Source: Zygnema cylindricum (Eukaryota > Streptophyta > Zygnematophyceae > Zygnematales > Zygnemataceae). Taken from it: a DNA stretch of 64,000 nt. The notes beneath the pieces are model-generated. The model was not told the origin of the DNA. It did no database searches and saw nothing but the letters and a program-made list of their open reading frames with translations. The translations under genes and the position numbers were made by a program. The stretch spans positions 1 to 64,000 of the forward strand of contig JBBHKE010000958.1 of the NCBI GenBank assembly GCA_037447655.1, given 5' to 3'. Positions 1 to 10,001 of this stretch are shown in pieces (position 1 is the first letter of the stretch; the number at the start of each line of letters is the position of its first letter).

Positions 1-10
1 TCCGTTAACA
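1..10 (-). repeat. first bases of the 3' LTR of E1
   Basis: On the minus strand a G-run polypurine tract is followed at once by TGTTAACGGA, the position and TG start expected of a 3' LTR. The 5' LTR candidate of the same element also starts TGTTA. Only ten bases are visible. Confidence 0.55.
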
Positions 11-21
11 CCCCCCCTCAA
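11..21 (-). other. polypurine tract of E1
   Basis: The minus strand reads GAGGGGGGG directly before the TG of the 3' LTR. This is the plus-strand DNA priming site used in LTR element replication. Confidence 0.65.
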
Positions 22-63
22 GCGAAAACTAGGAAGTAGATTGAGATGAAAATGAAAGGAAAT

Positions 64-825
64 TTAGCCAGGAGGAGAAGGAAGACGAAGGCCAGAGGAG
101 AGGCGATGTTGCTCAAAGTGAGGGCGATGAAGAGCCTTGGTGAGATAATCGGCCACTTGGTCGGCGTATTTGACATAAAGAAACTAAAGAGTGCCATCTT
201 CGACCCGCTCCCGAGAGTAATGATACTGAATGTCAATGTGCTTCGTCCGCTTGTGGTGAACAGGATTGCGGATCAAAGCAAGAGCTCCTTGGGAATCGGA
301 AAAGATAGGAGTATGGGCCGAAGGGGGAAATCCAAGATTGGAAAGTAGAGTCCGAAACCAGACAGCTTCCTTGGCGGCGTGACAAGGAGCCATATATTCC
401 GCCTCAGTGCTGGAGCATGCCGTGGTAGGTTGCTTTCTACATGACCAAGAGATAAGACCATTGCCCAAAAAGAAGCACGAGCCAGTGGTGGAACGGTGGG
501 AAATCTCATCATGTGCCCAATCTGAATCAACAAAACGCGTAAGAGCAATGGAGCCAGAGGAAGAATATGTGAGACAAAGAGTTTTAGTGCCTTGTAGATA
601 ACGAAAGACACGTTTGGTTGCGGCAAGATGATCAAGAGAAGAACGTAAAAGGAATTGACTGAGTTTAGTGACAGCTGTGGCAATGTCAAGGCGGGTGGCC
701 TGCATGGCGTACATAAGGGCCCCGACCATCGAGCGGTAAATGGCATGGAGGGAGGGGGAGAGAAGAGAGTCAGTGGAAAGAGGAGAGGGGCATTCGCATC
801 TAAAAGGGTGAAAAAGGAGGAGCAC
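64..825 (-). pseudogene. copia RNase H region of E1
   Basis: This is the C-terminal part of the copia polyprotein. RNase H removes the RNA strand during reverse transcription. Visible motifs are the copia tether MVGALMYAMQATRLDI, the strand VDSDWAHDE (carrying an expected Asp), SSTEAEYMA and the SDSQGAL segment. The reading runs on past an in-frame TAG near 184 through YADQVADYLTKAL to a stop at about 64, so the enzyme region is complete in outline but carries a nonsense codon. It is offset in frame from the RT block to its right. Confidence 0.88.
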
Positions 826-1500
826 TCTGCCATGCTAAAGCGTTCCAAAAGATCAAAGATAAAGGTCTTCGAGAGAGAGAGAGGGTGCAAGTCGAGCAAT
901 TACGATAAACTTGAATGCCCAAATAATAAGTGAGCTCACCTAGATCGGCCATGTCAAAATGGGTCTGAAAGAGAGATTTGACAATGGAGATTTCAGTGAG
1001 GGAAGGACCAACAACAAGGAGATCGTCAACAAAGATGGCAACAATGATCAATGAGGTGCCAGAGACACGAGAGTAAATGCTAAAATCAGCATCAATTCGG
1101 GTAAATCCTACTTTCCGCATAATGGCATCTATGGTATGGTTCCAAACACGAGGGGATTGCTTTAATCCATATATTGTTTTAATGCGATGGCAAACCAGAA
1201 GTTCAGATCCAGGGGAAATATAGCCTTCAGGCTGATGCATGTAAATGTCCTCAGACAAGATCCCATTTAAGAAGGCATTTTTAACATGCATCTGATGAAC
1301 ATGGAAATCAAGTTTAGCAGTTAAAGCAAGTAAAGTACGGATAGATATCAACCGGGAAACAAGGGCAAAGGTTTTAGTGAAATCTATACCTACGATTTGG
1401 GAAAAGCCCTTCGCCACCAAGCGAGATTTGTATTTGTCCACGGATCCATCCGCTTTTTGTTTTACACAGAAGACCCATTTCGAACCGATTGCCTTTCTTC
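800..1500 (-). pseudogene. copia reverse transcriptase of E1
   Basis: The conserved copia RT path is present: YKSRLVAKGFSQ, VKNAFLNG (normally DVxTAFLNG), YGLKQSPRVWN and the catalytic box FVDDLLVVG, then YYLGIQV. Both active-site Asp residues of the DD box remain, with Phe in place of the usual Tyr. The reading starts upstream of the first Met, in VKQKADGSVD. Frames change on both sides, so this is a fragment of a once continuous gag-pol frame. Confidence 0.9.
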
Positions 1501-2247
1501 CAAGGGGAAGGGGAACAAGATTCCATGTTTTGTTTGAAAGTAAGGCATTGAATTTAGCATCAGCAGCAATTTTCCAAAGGGAGGCATCAAGTCGTTTTAG
1601 GGCAGCTTTGAGGGAGAGAGGGGCTGAAATAAGAGAGGCAAGCCCTAAACGAGTAAGCGTAAGCTAGAGAGTCGTGGCCTATGGAAGTACTAAGCTAAGA
1701 AAGGGGAACTCTAGAGCGTGCGGGGTTTCGGCGAGGTAAAGGAGAGGGGTCAAGAAGAGGGGAAGGTTCAGGGTCGGGAAGTGAAGGCTCAAAAGGAGCA
1801 AAAGGCCCAAGAAGAGGTGAGTGGGAAAAAATTGTGGGTAAAAGATTGTCAAAAAAAGGATCATCTTGGGAAAGAGGGTGAGAGGAGGAAGTATTTTAAA
1901 AATTTGTGACAGGATGAAGAGGAAGGGCAGGTGAGTGGCTGGCAGGAGTGATGGGAGCAGCCGAGAAAAGAAGGGGGGTAGGAGAAGATGGAGGAGGAGG
2001 GGGAAAATATGGGAGGAGTAAGAGGAGAGGGGTGGGAAGATGTAAGGTAGGTGAATTGAGATGGTTGAAGAGATTGAAGGGGAAGGTTTGAGAGAAGAGG
2101 GTCATAGAGGGTGAGGGAAGGAAAATCAGATAATGGGGAAAGTGGGGAAGGGAAGGGCATACGAGACAAGGTTTGGAGAAGTGGCGTTTCGTTGAAAGTA
2201 ACTTCTCTGGTAGTGATGACGCGATGCTAAGAAGGACTCCAGATGCG

Positions 2248-3888
2248 TTACGCTTTGGAATTTGGAGCGTTCCCAACGAAAATGGCACGAAATGCGCAAG
2301 CGCCCAATTTATCGTCAGATTGAAGATCTTTATACCATACTTCACAACCAAAGATTCTAAGGTGACGTATATCTGGTTTGACAAAGGACCATGCTTCCAT
2401 TTGAGTAGATTTTGGTAAGGCGTTAGTGGGACAAATATTGCGTAAGTAATTTGCGCAAACGACAACCTCTGCCCAAAATTCATAAGGCAAATTGGCAAAG
2501 TACAACATGGAGCCTGACATATGATGTAATGTTCGATTGTACCTTTCTGCAATGCCGTTTTGTTGTGGCGTCTGAGGCGTCGTTAAACGACGCGAGATTC
2601 CATGTTGCATGAGAAATTCAAAAAATTGGTTAGACAAAAATTCGCCACCGTTGTCACTGGGCGGGACCTTGATTCGTTTATTGTGAAAATTTTCTGCCAA
2701 CGCCTTAAATTGTTGAAATCGGGCAAAAGCGTCAGATTTATGACAAAGTGGATACACGTGTGAAAAACGAGTGGCGTGGTCAATGAAAGAGACAAAATAA
2801 AGGGATCCACTGTAGCTACGCGTGCGTATGGGTCCACACACGTCCGTATGTACAAGTGCAAGTGGTTTAGTGATGACGGTTGTGCTAGTGGGAAATGAGT
2901 GACGTGGCATTTTTCCTTGCACGCAACCGTGACAAAAATCCAATGATTTGTTAGAGAATGAATTTACTCCAGTTACAAGATTTGGCAAAGTACTCAAACT
3001 TTCGCTATTTAAATGACCATATCTTAAATACCAAAGTGGAAAACTTTCGACGCTAGCACTTAAAGCAAATATCTTTGGCGTACTATAAGATTGTAGGACG
3101 TACATAGAATCTCTTGCTACGCCAAAAACTACAGTACTATTGTCTTTTCTATCAAAAAACGTTACTCTATCATTATTAAATTCAGCTTTTAAGCCGTCAG
3201 AAGTGGGGACTTTGACAGAAAATAAATTCCTAGCTAGACCACGAACAAAGAGTACGTTCCGAATGTGAATAGACACATAAGGGACGTTGACGTTGCCAGA
3301 ATGAGTAGCAAACAGAATGAGGTCGCCGCCTAAACGAATCTGCATAAGAGATGATAGAGGACAAAGGTGAGTGAACCAATCAGATCTTGGTGAAAGGTGG
3401 TGACTAGCACCACTATCTATTAGCCAATCGACAGGGGTTTGAGATAGAAAAGCATATACTTGTGGAAATTGAGTATTCGGAGTGACAGAATTTGGGATAT
3501 GATGGGCAACATTGCCATATCCAAATTCTGGTGAGGGAGGGAGGATATAAGGGGAAGCTACTGGAGTGGGATAATAAGAGGGAAAATGTGGGGAGAAAGC
3601 GGTCGACAAAGGGAGGTTATCGGGGTTTGAAAAGGCATAGTGCGCAGCGGCGTTAGAAGATTGTGGAAGGGATAGAGAAGAGGAATAATGGTGAGGATAA
3701 GGAAAATTTGGAGGGAAAAAAATGTGTGGAGGGAGTGGGGGGGTGGGAAAAACAGGTGGGTTGACATGGGCAGCGTTGGCATTCCCTCCAGTTTTAGGGG
3801 GATTGGAAGCCTCGGCTGCTTTCCGCGTCGCCAATTTTCGACAGTCTTCAACGGAATGTCCTTTAGTTTTGCAGTAGGCGCAAAACAA
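2248..3888 (-). pseudogene. copia zinc knuckle, protease and integrase of E1
   Basis: A 546-residue open stretch holds, in order: the CX2CX4HX4C knuckle CAYCKTKGHSVEDC at the N-terminus, a Pro/Ser-rich linker, the aspartic protease motif WLIDSGASHHLS, the GAG-pre-integrase segment ending CHGCVQGK, and the integrase core with HTDVCGPI, SFIDHATRF, DNGGEF and TPQQNGIAERYNRTL. The catalytic D, D and E positions are therefore all visible. It is the best preserved block of E1. The knuckle is entered without an obvious start, because it continues gag from the right in a shifted frame. Confidence 0.92.
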
Positions 3889-4604
3889 ACGCTACACCAC
3901 CCAAAGTTAGTCTTCTGATTTTCGGCAATAAAGCCATTTGCATGAGAGAGATTTGGAGCACAAAAAGAGAGAAGTTTTGTCTCTTCATGCAAAATTTTGC
4001 TACAAAGTGAGTGAAAGGGAATGGATTGGTCTAGATTGTCAAACGAGGAAATGAAAGGGGAAAAGGTTTCAGGGAGTCCTCCCAAAAGGGTTGAACAGAG
4101 GTCCTCGTTGGTAAGATGCACGCCTATCATGGTGCATTTCCGGCCAACAATTCGATTGTGCTAATCCAATCCTGCATAGATTCTCGACGGCTTTTTCATG
4201 GAGTTAAAAAACGCTCAATTTTGAATTCGGCGATCAGCCCATCCGGTTTGAATGTAAGCTGCTTAAAGACGACTCCAAGCCTCGGCGGAAGAGGAGGCGC
4301 TGCGAATAAGACGAGTGCGCTCGGTAGTAAGTGACATCATTAGACGAGCGTGGGCATCCTCATCCTTTTGTTTCCATGTAGCTATTGCCAACTCTTTGGT
4401 AGCTTTTTCTGCTAGTGTATCACTAGAGGAAAGGATAGGAGGTTTTGAAATTCCTATAAAATGGTCCCAAATCTTCTCGTGTTTGAAAAAATGCATGGCT
4501 GAAAATGACCAAGCATAGAAGTTTTGGCCATCAAACTTCTAGATACTATTAGAAGTGGCATGGCTAGGCCCATAACCTATTGGAGGTGGATTGGCGGAAG
4601 CCAT
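3889..4604 (-). pseudogene. copia gag of E1, start codon inside the LTR
   Basis: The ATG at 4604-4602 reads MASANPPPI and then GYGPSH, with the primer site supplying the Gly-Tyr-Gly codons. After a stop, the gag N-terminal domain continues (FDGQNFYAW, FSAMHFFKHEKIW, LAEKATKELAIATW) and then the central gag segment LTNEDLCSTLLGGLPETF. Gag forms the particle and packages RNA. The start lies upstream of the primer site, so the first residues are encoded by the LTR itself. At least one stop and an indel break the frame. Confidence 0.8.
4567..4577 (-). other. half-tRNA primer binding site of E1
   Basis: The minus strand reads GGTTATGGGCC, which complements the anticodon stem-loop part of initiator tRNA-Met (anticodon CAU followed by AACC). 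This is the priming mode established for Drosophila copia, which uses a cleaved 5' tRNA half. The same 11-mer recurs at the boundary of E4 and, with one or two changes, in E3 and E5. Confidence 0.72.
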
Positions 4605-4755
4605 GAAATTGTACACAAGAGAAAGATCAATGCATTGGGGAGAGGAATTGATTTGTATTTGGGATGATTTCATTATGTGAGAAGAGTCACTTATATACAA
4701 AAATATACTGTGCTAATTACAGTGGAGTCTAAACGTTCTACGCTACGCTGTAACA
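4578..4755 (-). repeat. 5' LTR of E1 (candidate limits)
   Basis: The minus strand starts TGTTACAGCG and ends at the primer site. It holds a TATA-like GTATATAAG near 4690, a plausible promoter. The first five bases match the visible start of the 3' LTR. The end is AATA rather than the usual CA, so the exact limits need the off-window 3' LTR. Confidence 0.55.
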
Positions 4756-5820
4756 AAGGTCCTAGTCTAGATTGAAATAAATGTATATAAGACAAAAGAA
4801 AGACTGGACCGACGGCCAAAAGACTGGACCGACGGTCAAAAGACTTTGTACGTAGAAAAAACTAGACTGACATATGTAATGAAAAGTACAAAAGACTGGA
4901 CCGTCGTAAAGAAGTACGGACAAGACCAAAAGTAAGTCTTCCGGATATGACAGCAAGACTTATCTGACGTAGGAAATGAAAAGTACGGACAAGACCACCG
5001 ACACATATAATGAAAAGGTACAGATATGACAAAAGTGAACTTGACGCTAAATGACCCTTAACAGTTATAATCAGTTAAATTTGAATGTACAAAAATGAAT
5101 AAGCTAAGAACTAAACCTAACTCTATATTAAGAGTGGACTAGGTACATGACGTTTACAAAAAAATTGAAGTCGCAAAAGACGAAAAGGTATAACTAGTGA
5201 CGGCCAAAGACAAAGTCGGTGGACGGCAAAGTTAAGGACAAAAGGAATATTTAGTACAAGGAATCTAGGATGAAAGATTCATTTAATAGACAATAAATGT
5301 GGTGAACATACACTTCGTCGTTTGTAGTTTGTGAAACGACAAGACGGCTAAGTGACGGTTCGCTAAAGAACGCGACAAATAAATAGAATGATTACAAGTT
5401 GCAAATGGATAGTACTAAAGGTATCCGTACATTAACAATAAAAGTACATGAACCGACCTAAAGGGATGTGAAACGACATTACTACATTGAAAATAGAATA
5501 CGCACAAAAGTACAATTCACTAATTACACAACTGAAATTGTACTTCAACACTAATTAGAGTAAATGATTTACCCTAAAATTTTGAAATTCCCAATTAGCA
5601 TTAGTAACGCTAATTTTTTTTTACGCTATTTATTTCTTGACGCTTATAGCGATTCGCGGTGTAGTTGTTGTATAATTGCGATTCGCGATGTAGTTGTTGA
5701 ATAATTGCGGTTTCCAGAGGTGTTGCAACTTGCGTGAATCAGCTGTAATGACAATTTTTTTGACTTTTTTGCCTTGTCTACAACTGACATTTTGAAAACA
5801 TCTACTGATCTGCTTCATCT
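4756..5820. other. non-coding repeat-derived spacer
   Basis: No coding capacity is recognised. The segment is rich in degenerate short repeats. AGACTGGACCGACGG occurs twice in tandem near 4801-4835 and again, altered, near 4890. Variants of AGTACGGACAAGACC recur. The right part is a member of the dispersed repeat also seen at 55256-55480. Confidence 0.6.
5084..5560. repeat. dispersed repeat, second copy at 55256-55480
   Basis: Shared blocks include CCTAACTCTA, CGCAAAAGAC, AAAAGGTATAACTAGTGAC, CTAATTACACAAC and TGTACTTCAACA, in the same order and strand as at 55256-55480. This copy carries about 250 extra bases in the middle. Both copies lie left of minus-strand copia fragments, where a 3' LTR would sit, so this may be an LTR of the E2 family. 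That identification is an inference. Confidence 0.6.
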
Positions 5821-6338
5821 GCTTCGTCTTTAACTAGTGTATTTCCTGCTATTGCAACTCCGTCTTTTTCTAATAAATATACTATAAATCCTTTTTATTA
5901 GTCATCATATCCTACCATTATTCTTAGCAATCTTTTTGCTTCCATTTTCCATTTTTGACTATTGTCTAGAATAATTACCATATTCTTAAAGACTTTAAAG
6001 TAGTGATCACTGTTTCAATCCAGTCCATAGTTCATATGGTGTTTTTCTTTGAGAGCTCATGATTTTATTTTTCATTTTATTGAAAGTTGCGAAATTCGTT
6101 GCCTCAAGCAAGAATTTATAATCTATTCTTTTAACGACTAACATAGATCTCGCACTTTGAATTAAAGTCCCATTTAATCTTTGGGCTACTCTAATTTCCT
6201 CAAGTGAATACGGAACTGGAAATGGTTGACTTATACGTTTCCTTTTAAATAGTCGATGAATTGGTTAGATAAATACTCTTGACTTATACGTTTCCTTTTA
6301 AATAGTCGATGAATTGGTTAGATAATTACTCTCCATTG

Positions 6339-6602
6339 TTATCCAATCGGAGAGTCAAAATAGGAACACCGTGTATTTTTTAACTCTAAGCTCCAAAAAA
6401 CTTTGAAGTGGGAAAAGACCTCATTCTTTTCTTTCATAAAACATGCCTTTGTGAATCTGGAGAAGTCATCTGTGAGTGTTACCATATATTTGTGGACACC
6501 AACTAAAGGTACTTTCGCTAGTCCCCATACATAAGAATGGATTAGTCCTAGAACTCTTGATGGCTTATGGTTTCTCTCGGATGGAAAAGGCATTTTATGC
6601 AT
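6339..6602 (-). pseudogene. copia integrase fragment of E2
   Basis: An open stretch of 87 residues matches the integrase core start: KMPFPSERNHK, LIHSYVWG, LTDDFSRFTKACF and KNEVFSHFKVF. The first catalytic Asp region (usually LVHTDVWG) reads LIHSYVWG, so the Asp is lost. The reading then degenerates before the DNGGEF box. Confidence 0.82.
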
Positions 6603-6604
6603 AT

Positions 6605-6925
6605 TTCCGAAAGTAGATCCATCTCATAGTTTTTTTTTTTTTATATAATTTCAGTCCTTCTATGCCTTCTCTTGCCATCTTTTCAAAACTGTCCAAAATG
6701 CACATGTTCTAGCCAATTATGCCATAGATCATTGTCAGAATCAACAACAAAATAGAGAATATCTTTAGTATTTATTTCAACCAGATCGAGCCTCTAAATC
6801 AAATTTGCACCTATAGTTCGTATAACAGTCACTCTACCATCTTTGCTAACTAATTGTTTTCCAATTTTGAGAAGGACTTCAAACCCTTTGCTTTTAACTA
6901 AAGGTGTGGAAAAAAGTTTTTCTTG
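6605..6925 (-). pseudogene. GAG-pre-integrase fragment of E2
   Basis: Translating across stops gives KSKGFEVLLKIGKQLVSKDG and then DNDLWHNWLEHVHFG, the signature of the segment between protease and integrase. It resembles the corresponding part of E4 (ESKGFEVILKGGRQVVSKKG), so E2 and E4 are related families. Several stops are present. Confidence 0.65.
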
Positions 6926-7923
6926 AAGCCTGGAACATAAAAGATTTCATGGAGTGTCTTTTCTGTTGGTTGCTCATAGATGTCCATAATGAGTGTTACA
7001 TGTCTTTTGGCCTTAGTGACAACAATTTTCCCAATTGCATAGTAGATGTTCCTAGGTTCAATAAATTGGAGGTTTTCAAAGTATGCTCGGTTCTAGCACA
7101 TATGCTCAAATGCATCCGTGTTCCTTATTCACCCGTAGTGGAATTCACTTTCCGTTGAATTGTTCAAAGGCCAAAAGTGCCTTCTCATGGATGGTTGGAA
7201 AATTGACGACATCCTCTTCTTTCTTTTCTGTTGAGGTGGAGAGTGTTTTAGTCTTTGCTAGTAGTCGGAAGCTGTTATTTTTGTTGTTTCAACCTAACTT
7301 GAAGATACCGGTTTCACATGCTTTTTTATAGCCTAGGAATTTCCTATATGAATACCTCTTTTCAATGCAATAATAACAAATATTAGTAATTTGAGAAGAG
7401 TTATATTTTTCATTACTCTAAAGTTTGATTTATTTGAACCTGCGTATTAACAGTTGAAGCTGATTTTGTATTCTGCAAAGCCAATTGACTATCTTTCCAT
7501 TTTTAAACTAGCTGAATTCCTATTCTTCGGTTTCAATCTCTTTTTGCTAGTGGTTTGAGTTTCTCAAAGGCACTTTCATATGTATCAAAAAATTCTCTTT
7601 AGAAATAAAGTTTGCTGTTCATTAAGGAATGTTCCCCTTGAGCAAGAATTTTCTACTATAAGTTTTCTAAAGATATCACTCTATTTTGCCATAGTGCCTC
7701 CATAATACTAAAAATCTTGGATTTTTAAGGCTGTAATTATTTATACTTGTATATTTGATTTTACAAACATATCTTTAAGGGACTTCTATATTTCAAAAGC
7801 TTCCTTCATCAGCATGTCAACCATACCTAATTCCTTAGAAATTAACATTTTTAATATGTGGAGACATTGAGAATTTTCCAATAAGCATCCGATTCGGTCA
7901 TTGAGCATTCCACCAAATCTTTT

Positions 7924-8795
7924 AGATTGACGTTGATGAAGTACAATTTCACCATGTTTGTCTACTTGATGTACTATAATCCTTCAAAGATGGGTATCCA
8001 TAACTTATTGAAAGAATAAAAGATCGACTCACTTCACAAATAATAAACCATTATGCACTACGAAGCTTAAAAGAAATCAATCAACTCACAACAAAACACA
8101 TCCGCAAAGTATAAATTAAAATAAGCAGAAAGCTTTTCAAATACAATGACTCACTCTCACCCTTCAAGCTCACTCACATCTCTAACTCATTTTGAATACT
8201 TGCTTCCACTTACACTCACCTAATCTCACTCATTGAACTTAAATTCACTCACATTGAATAAATATAATTCTTAGTTCTACTCACTCTCTAAATACCCACT
8301 ACAAAGATAAAGAACAAATACAACTGAAATCAATATAATGCAAACTGTCCATGAACATTAGATTGATGTTGATGAAGTACAATTTCACCGTGTTTGTCTA
8401 CTTGATGTACTCTAATCATTCGAAGATGAGTTTCCACAACTTATTGAAAGAATAAAAGATCGACTCACTTCACAAATTATAAACCAATAAGCACTACGGA
8501 GCCTTAAAAGAACTCAATCAACTCACAACAAAACACATCGGCAAAATATCAATTAAAATAAGCCGAAGGCTTTTCAAATACAATCACTCACTCTCACCCT
8601 TCAAGCTCACTCACATCTCTAACTCATATTGAATACTTACTTCCACTTATACTCACATAATCTCACTCATTAAACTAAAATTTACTCACATTAAATGAAT
8701 ATAAATCTTAATTCTACTCACTCACTAAATACCCACTACAAAAATACAGAACTAATATAAGTGAACTCAATATAATGCAAACTGTCCTTAAATAT
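7924..8795. repeat. tandem duplication, period about 436 bp
   Basis: GATTGACGTTGATGAAGTAC at 7925 recurs with one change at 8361, and the two 436-bp units then align base for base with scattered differences (CTTGATGTACT, AAGATCGACTCACTTCAC, CCTTCAAGCTCACTCACATC). Both units are rich in ACTCAC/TCACTC words. No coding capacity is recognised. The duplication includes the gag-side end of E2. Confidence 0.85.
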
Positions 8796-9065
8796 AACAA
8801 CTAGGTGCACGCTTAGTGCCCTTGCCATGGCCTGCAACAATAAGCTACCCTTGCAAGCTACCTGTACCTATAATGCAAACTGTCCTTGAACATAACAACT
8901 AGGTGCACGCTTAGTGCCCTTGCCATGGCCTGCAACAATAAGCTACCCCTACAAGCTACCACTACCTATAATGCAAACTGTCTTTGAACATAACAACAAG
9001 GTGCACGTTTAGTGCCCTTGCCATGGCCTACAACAATAAGCTACCCTTGTAAGCTACCTGTACCT
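8772..9065. repeat. three tandem 98-bp units
   Basis: ATAATGCAAACTGTCC begins units at 8772, 8870 and 8968. Each contains AGGTGCACG, CTTGCCATGGCCT and AACAATAAGCTACCC. The units are nearly identical, pointing to recent tandem amplification. Confidence 0.9.
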
Positions 9066-9440
9066 CTACTTTGACAAATTAGCTCTCTTTGAATTTTAGC
9101 ATGATCGTAGCAAGATCGTGCAAGATCATAGCACGATCGTGTAGGATCGTAGCACGATCGGCTGTACAATAGTATAACACTTCGCCAACTTGAAATGATT
9201 GCGCGAACTCGTTATCGCACTTCACGAACCAACATTCTCCTAAAATCGTCCAACGCCCGATTCATACGTATAAATAATGATCGCACCAAAACGAACTAAC
9301 ACAAAAGTACCAAACAAAACGAAACATCATTGTCGCACTAAATCGAACCAAACATTTATTGGCGCGTTTTCGGTCGAAGCCAATTTGCCTAATATCCTAA
9401 TTATCCCTCTCGTATTGGGAGAATCGTTTAAAGGCGCGAT
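9066..9440. other. non-coding spacer with GATCGTG palindromes
   Basis: Between about 9100 and 9165, variants of AGCACGATCGTG repeat four to five times, and CACGATCGTG is a perfect palindrome. The rest shows no gene. It is the left flank of E0. Confidence 0.6.
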
Positions 9441-9942
9441 TGTTAGAGTCAAAATGGTAATCCGTCGTCACAGCCTGTCGCGCGACCAAATAGTTTCAGT
9501 TTGTCTTTTGTTGTCAAGGGTGCGGTCTTAATCTTGTCTTATTATGTCTCGTAGTTTGTTTTGAAGATTCCCGGTCTCGCATAGATTCCGTTTCGTGACA
9601 ACCAGGTACAGATATTGTTAGGTATGTAAGGTTTATCATTATATGGTTTTGTGTGTACCTTTCAGTAGTACGTTAGTACTACGTAGTTTTGTGTTGATTT
9701 GGTTGTTTGGTCTTATTTAGTGCGCACTATAATTTAGTCTTAGTTTATAGTTTGAAGTTGTGAAGTGACGCCTAATGTATACTATATACTACATTATTAG
9801 GAGGTAAAACATACACTGATTATAAGGAAAAACGTTCATGAAATATATTGGCTTTTATGGACTGTCCTCTCTTGTGTGAAAATATTTTATTCTTGATGCT
9901 TCCGCTGTTGTTTGTAGCACTGTGAGTTATTAGATCCTTTCA
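9441..9942 (+). repeat. 5' LTR of E0
   Basis: It starts TGTTAGAGTC and ends TCCTTTCA two bases before the primer site, giving 502 bp. The first 203 bp recur at 14936-15138. It contains a GTAGTACGTTAGTACTACGTAG near-palindrome around 9666-9688. Confidence 0.88.
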
Positions 9943-9944
9943 AG

Positions 9945-9956
9945 TGGTATCGAAGC
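9945..9956 (+). other. conventional tRNA-Met primer binding site of E0
   Basis: TGGTATCGAAGC closely matches the plant initiator tRNA-Met 3'-end complement TGGTATCAGAGC, two bases after the LTR. It differs in kind from the half-tRNA sites of E1, E3, E4 and E5. Confidence 0.8.
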
Positions 9957-10001
9957 TAGTGTGCTCCATTGAGGTGTAGAAGGGTGGCTAGTTTGGCCGC
10001 C

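Larger units (their letters stand above)
1..4755 (-). mobile_element. Ty1/copia retrotransposon E1, decayed, runs off the left edge
   Basis: Read on the minus strand the order is 5' LTR, primer site, gag, zinc knuckle, protease, integrase, reverse transcriptase (RT), RNase H, polypurine tract and the first bases of the 3' LTR. Integrase before RT defines Ty1/copia. The coding capacity is spread over three frames with stops and indels, so the copy is not autonomous. The 5' LTR is short (about 178 bp). The gag start codon lies inside it, and the primer site is the GGTTATGGGCC type shared with E3, E4 and E5. The left boundary is outside the window, so target duplications cannot be tested. Confidence 0.9.
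5821..7990 (-). mobile_element. heavily decayed Ty1/copia remnant E2
   Basis: On the minus strand broken copia motifs appear in the right order from right to left: a gag-like stretch (about 7990-7440), a protease/pre-integrase stretch (about 7300-6610), an integrase core (6602-6339) and the post-integrase segment around KMEAKRLLRIMVGYDD near 5930. Many stops and indels interrupt it. No RT or RNase H was found, so the 3' half is missing or unrecognisable. LTRs are not clear, although the repeat at 5084-5560 is a candidate. Confidence 0.7.
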
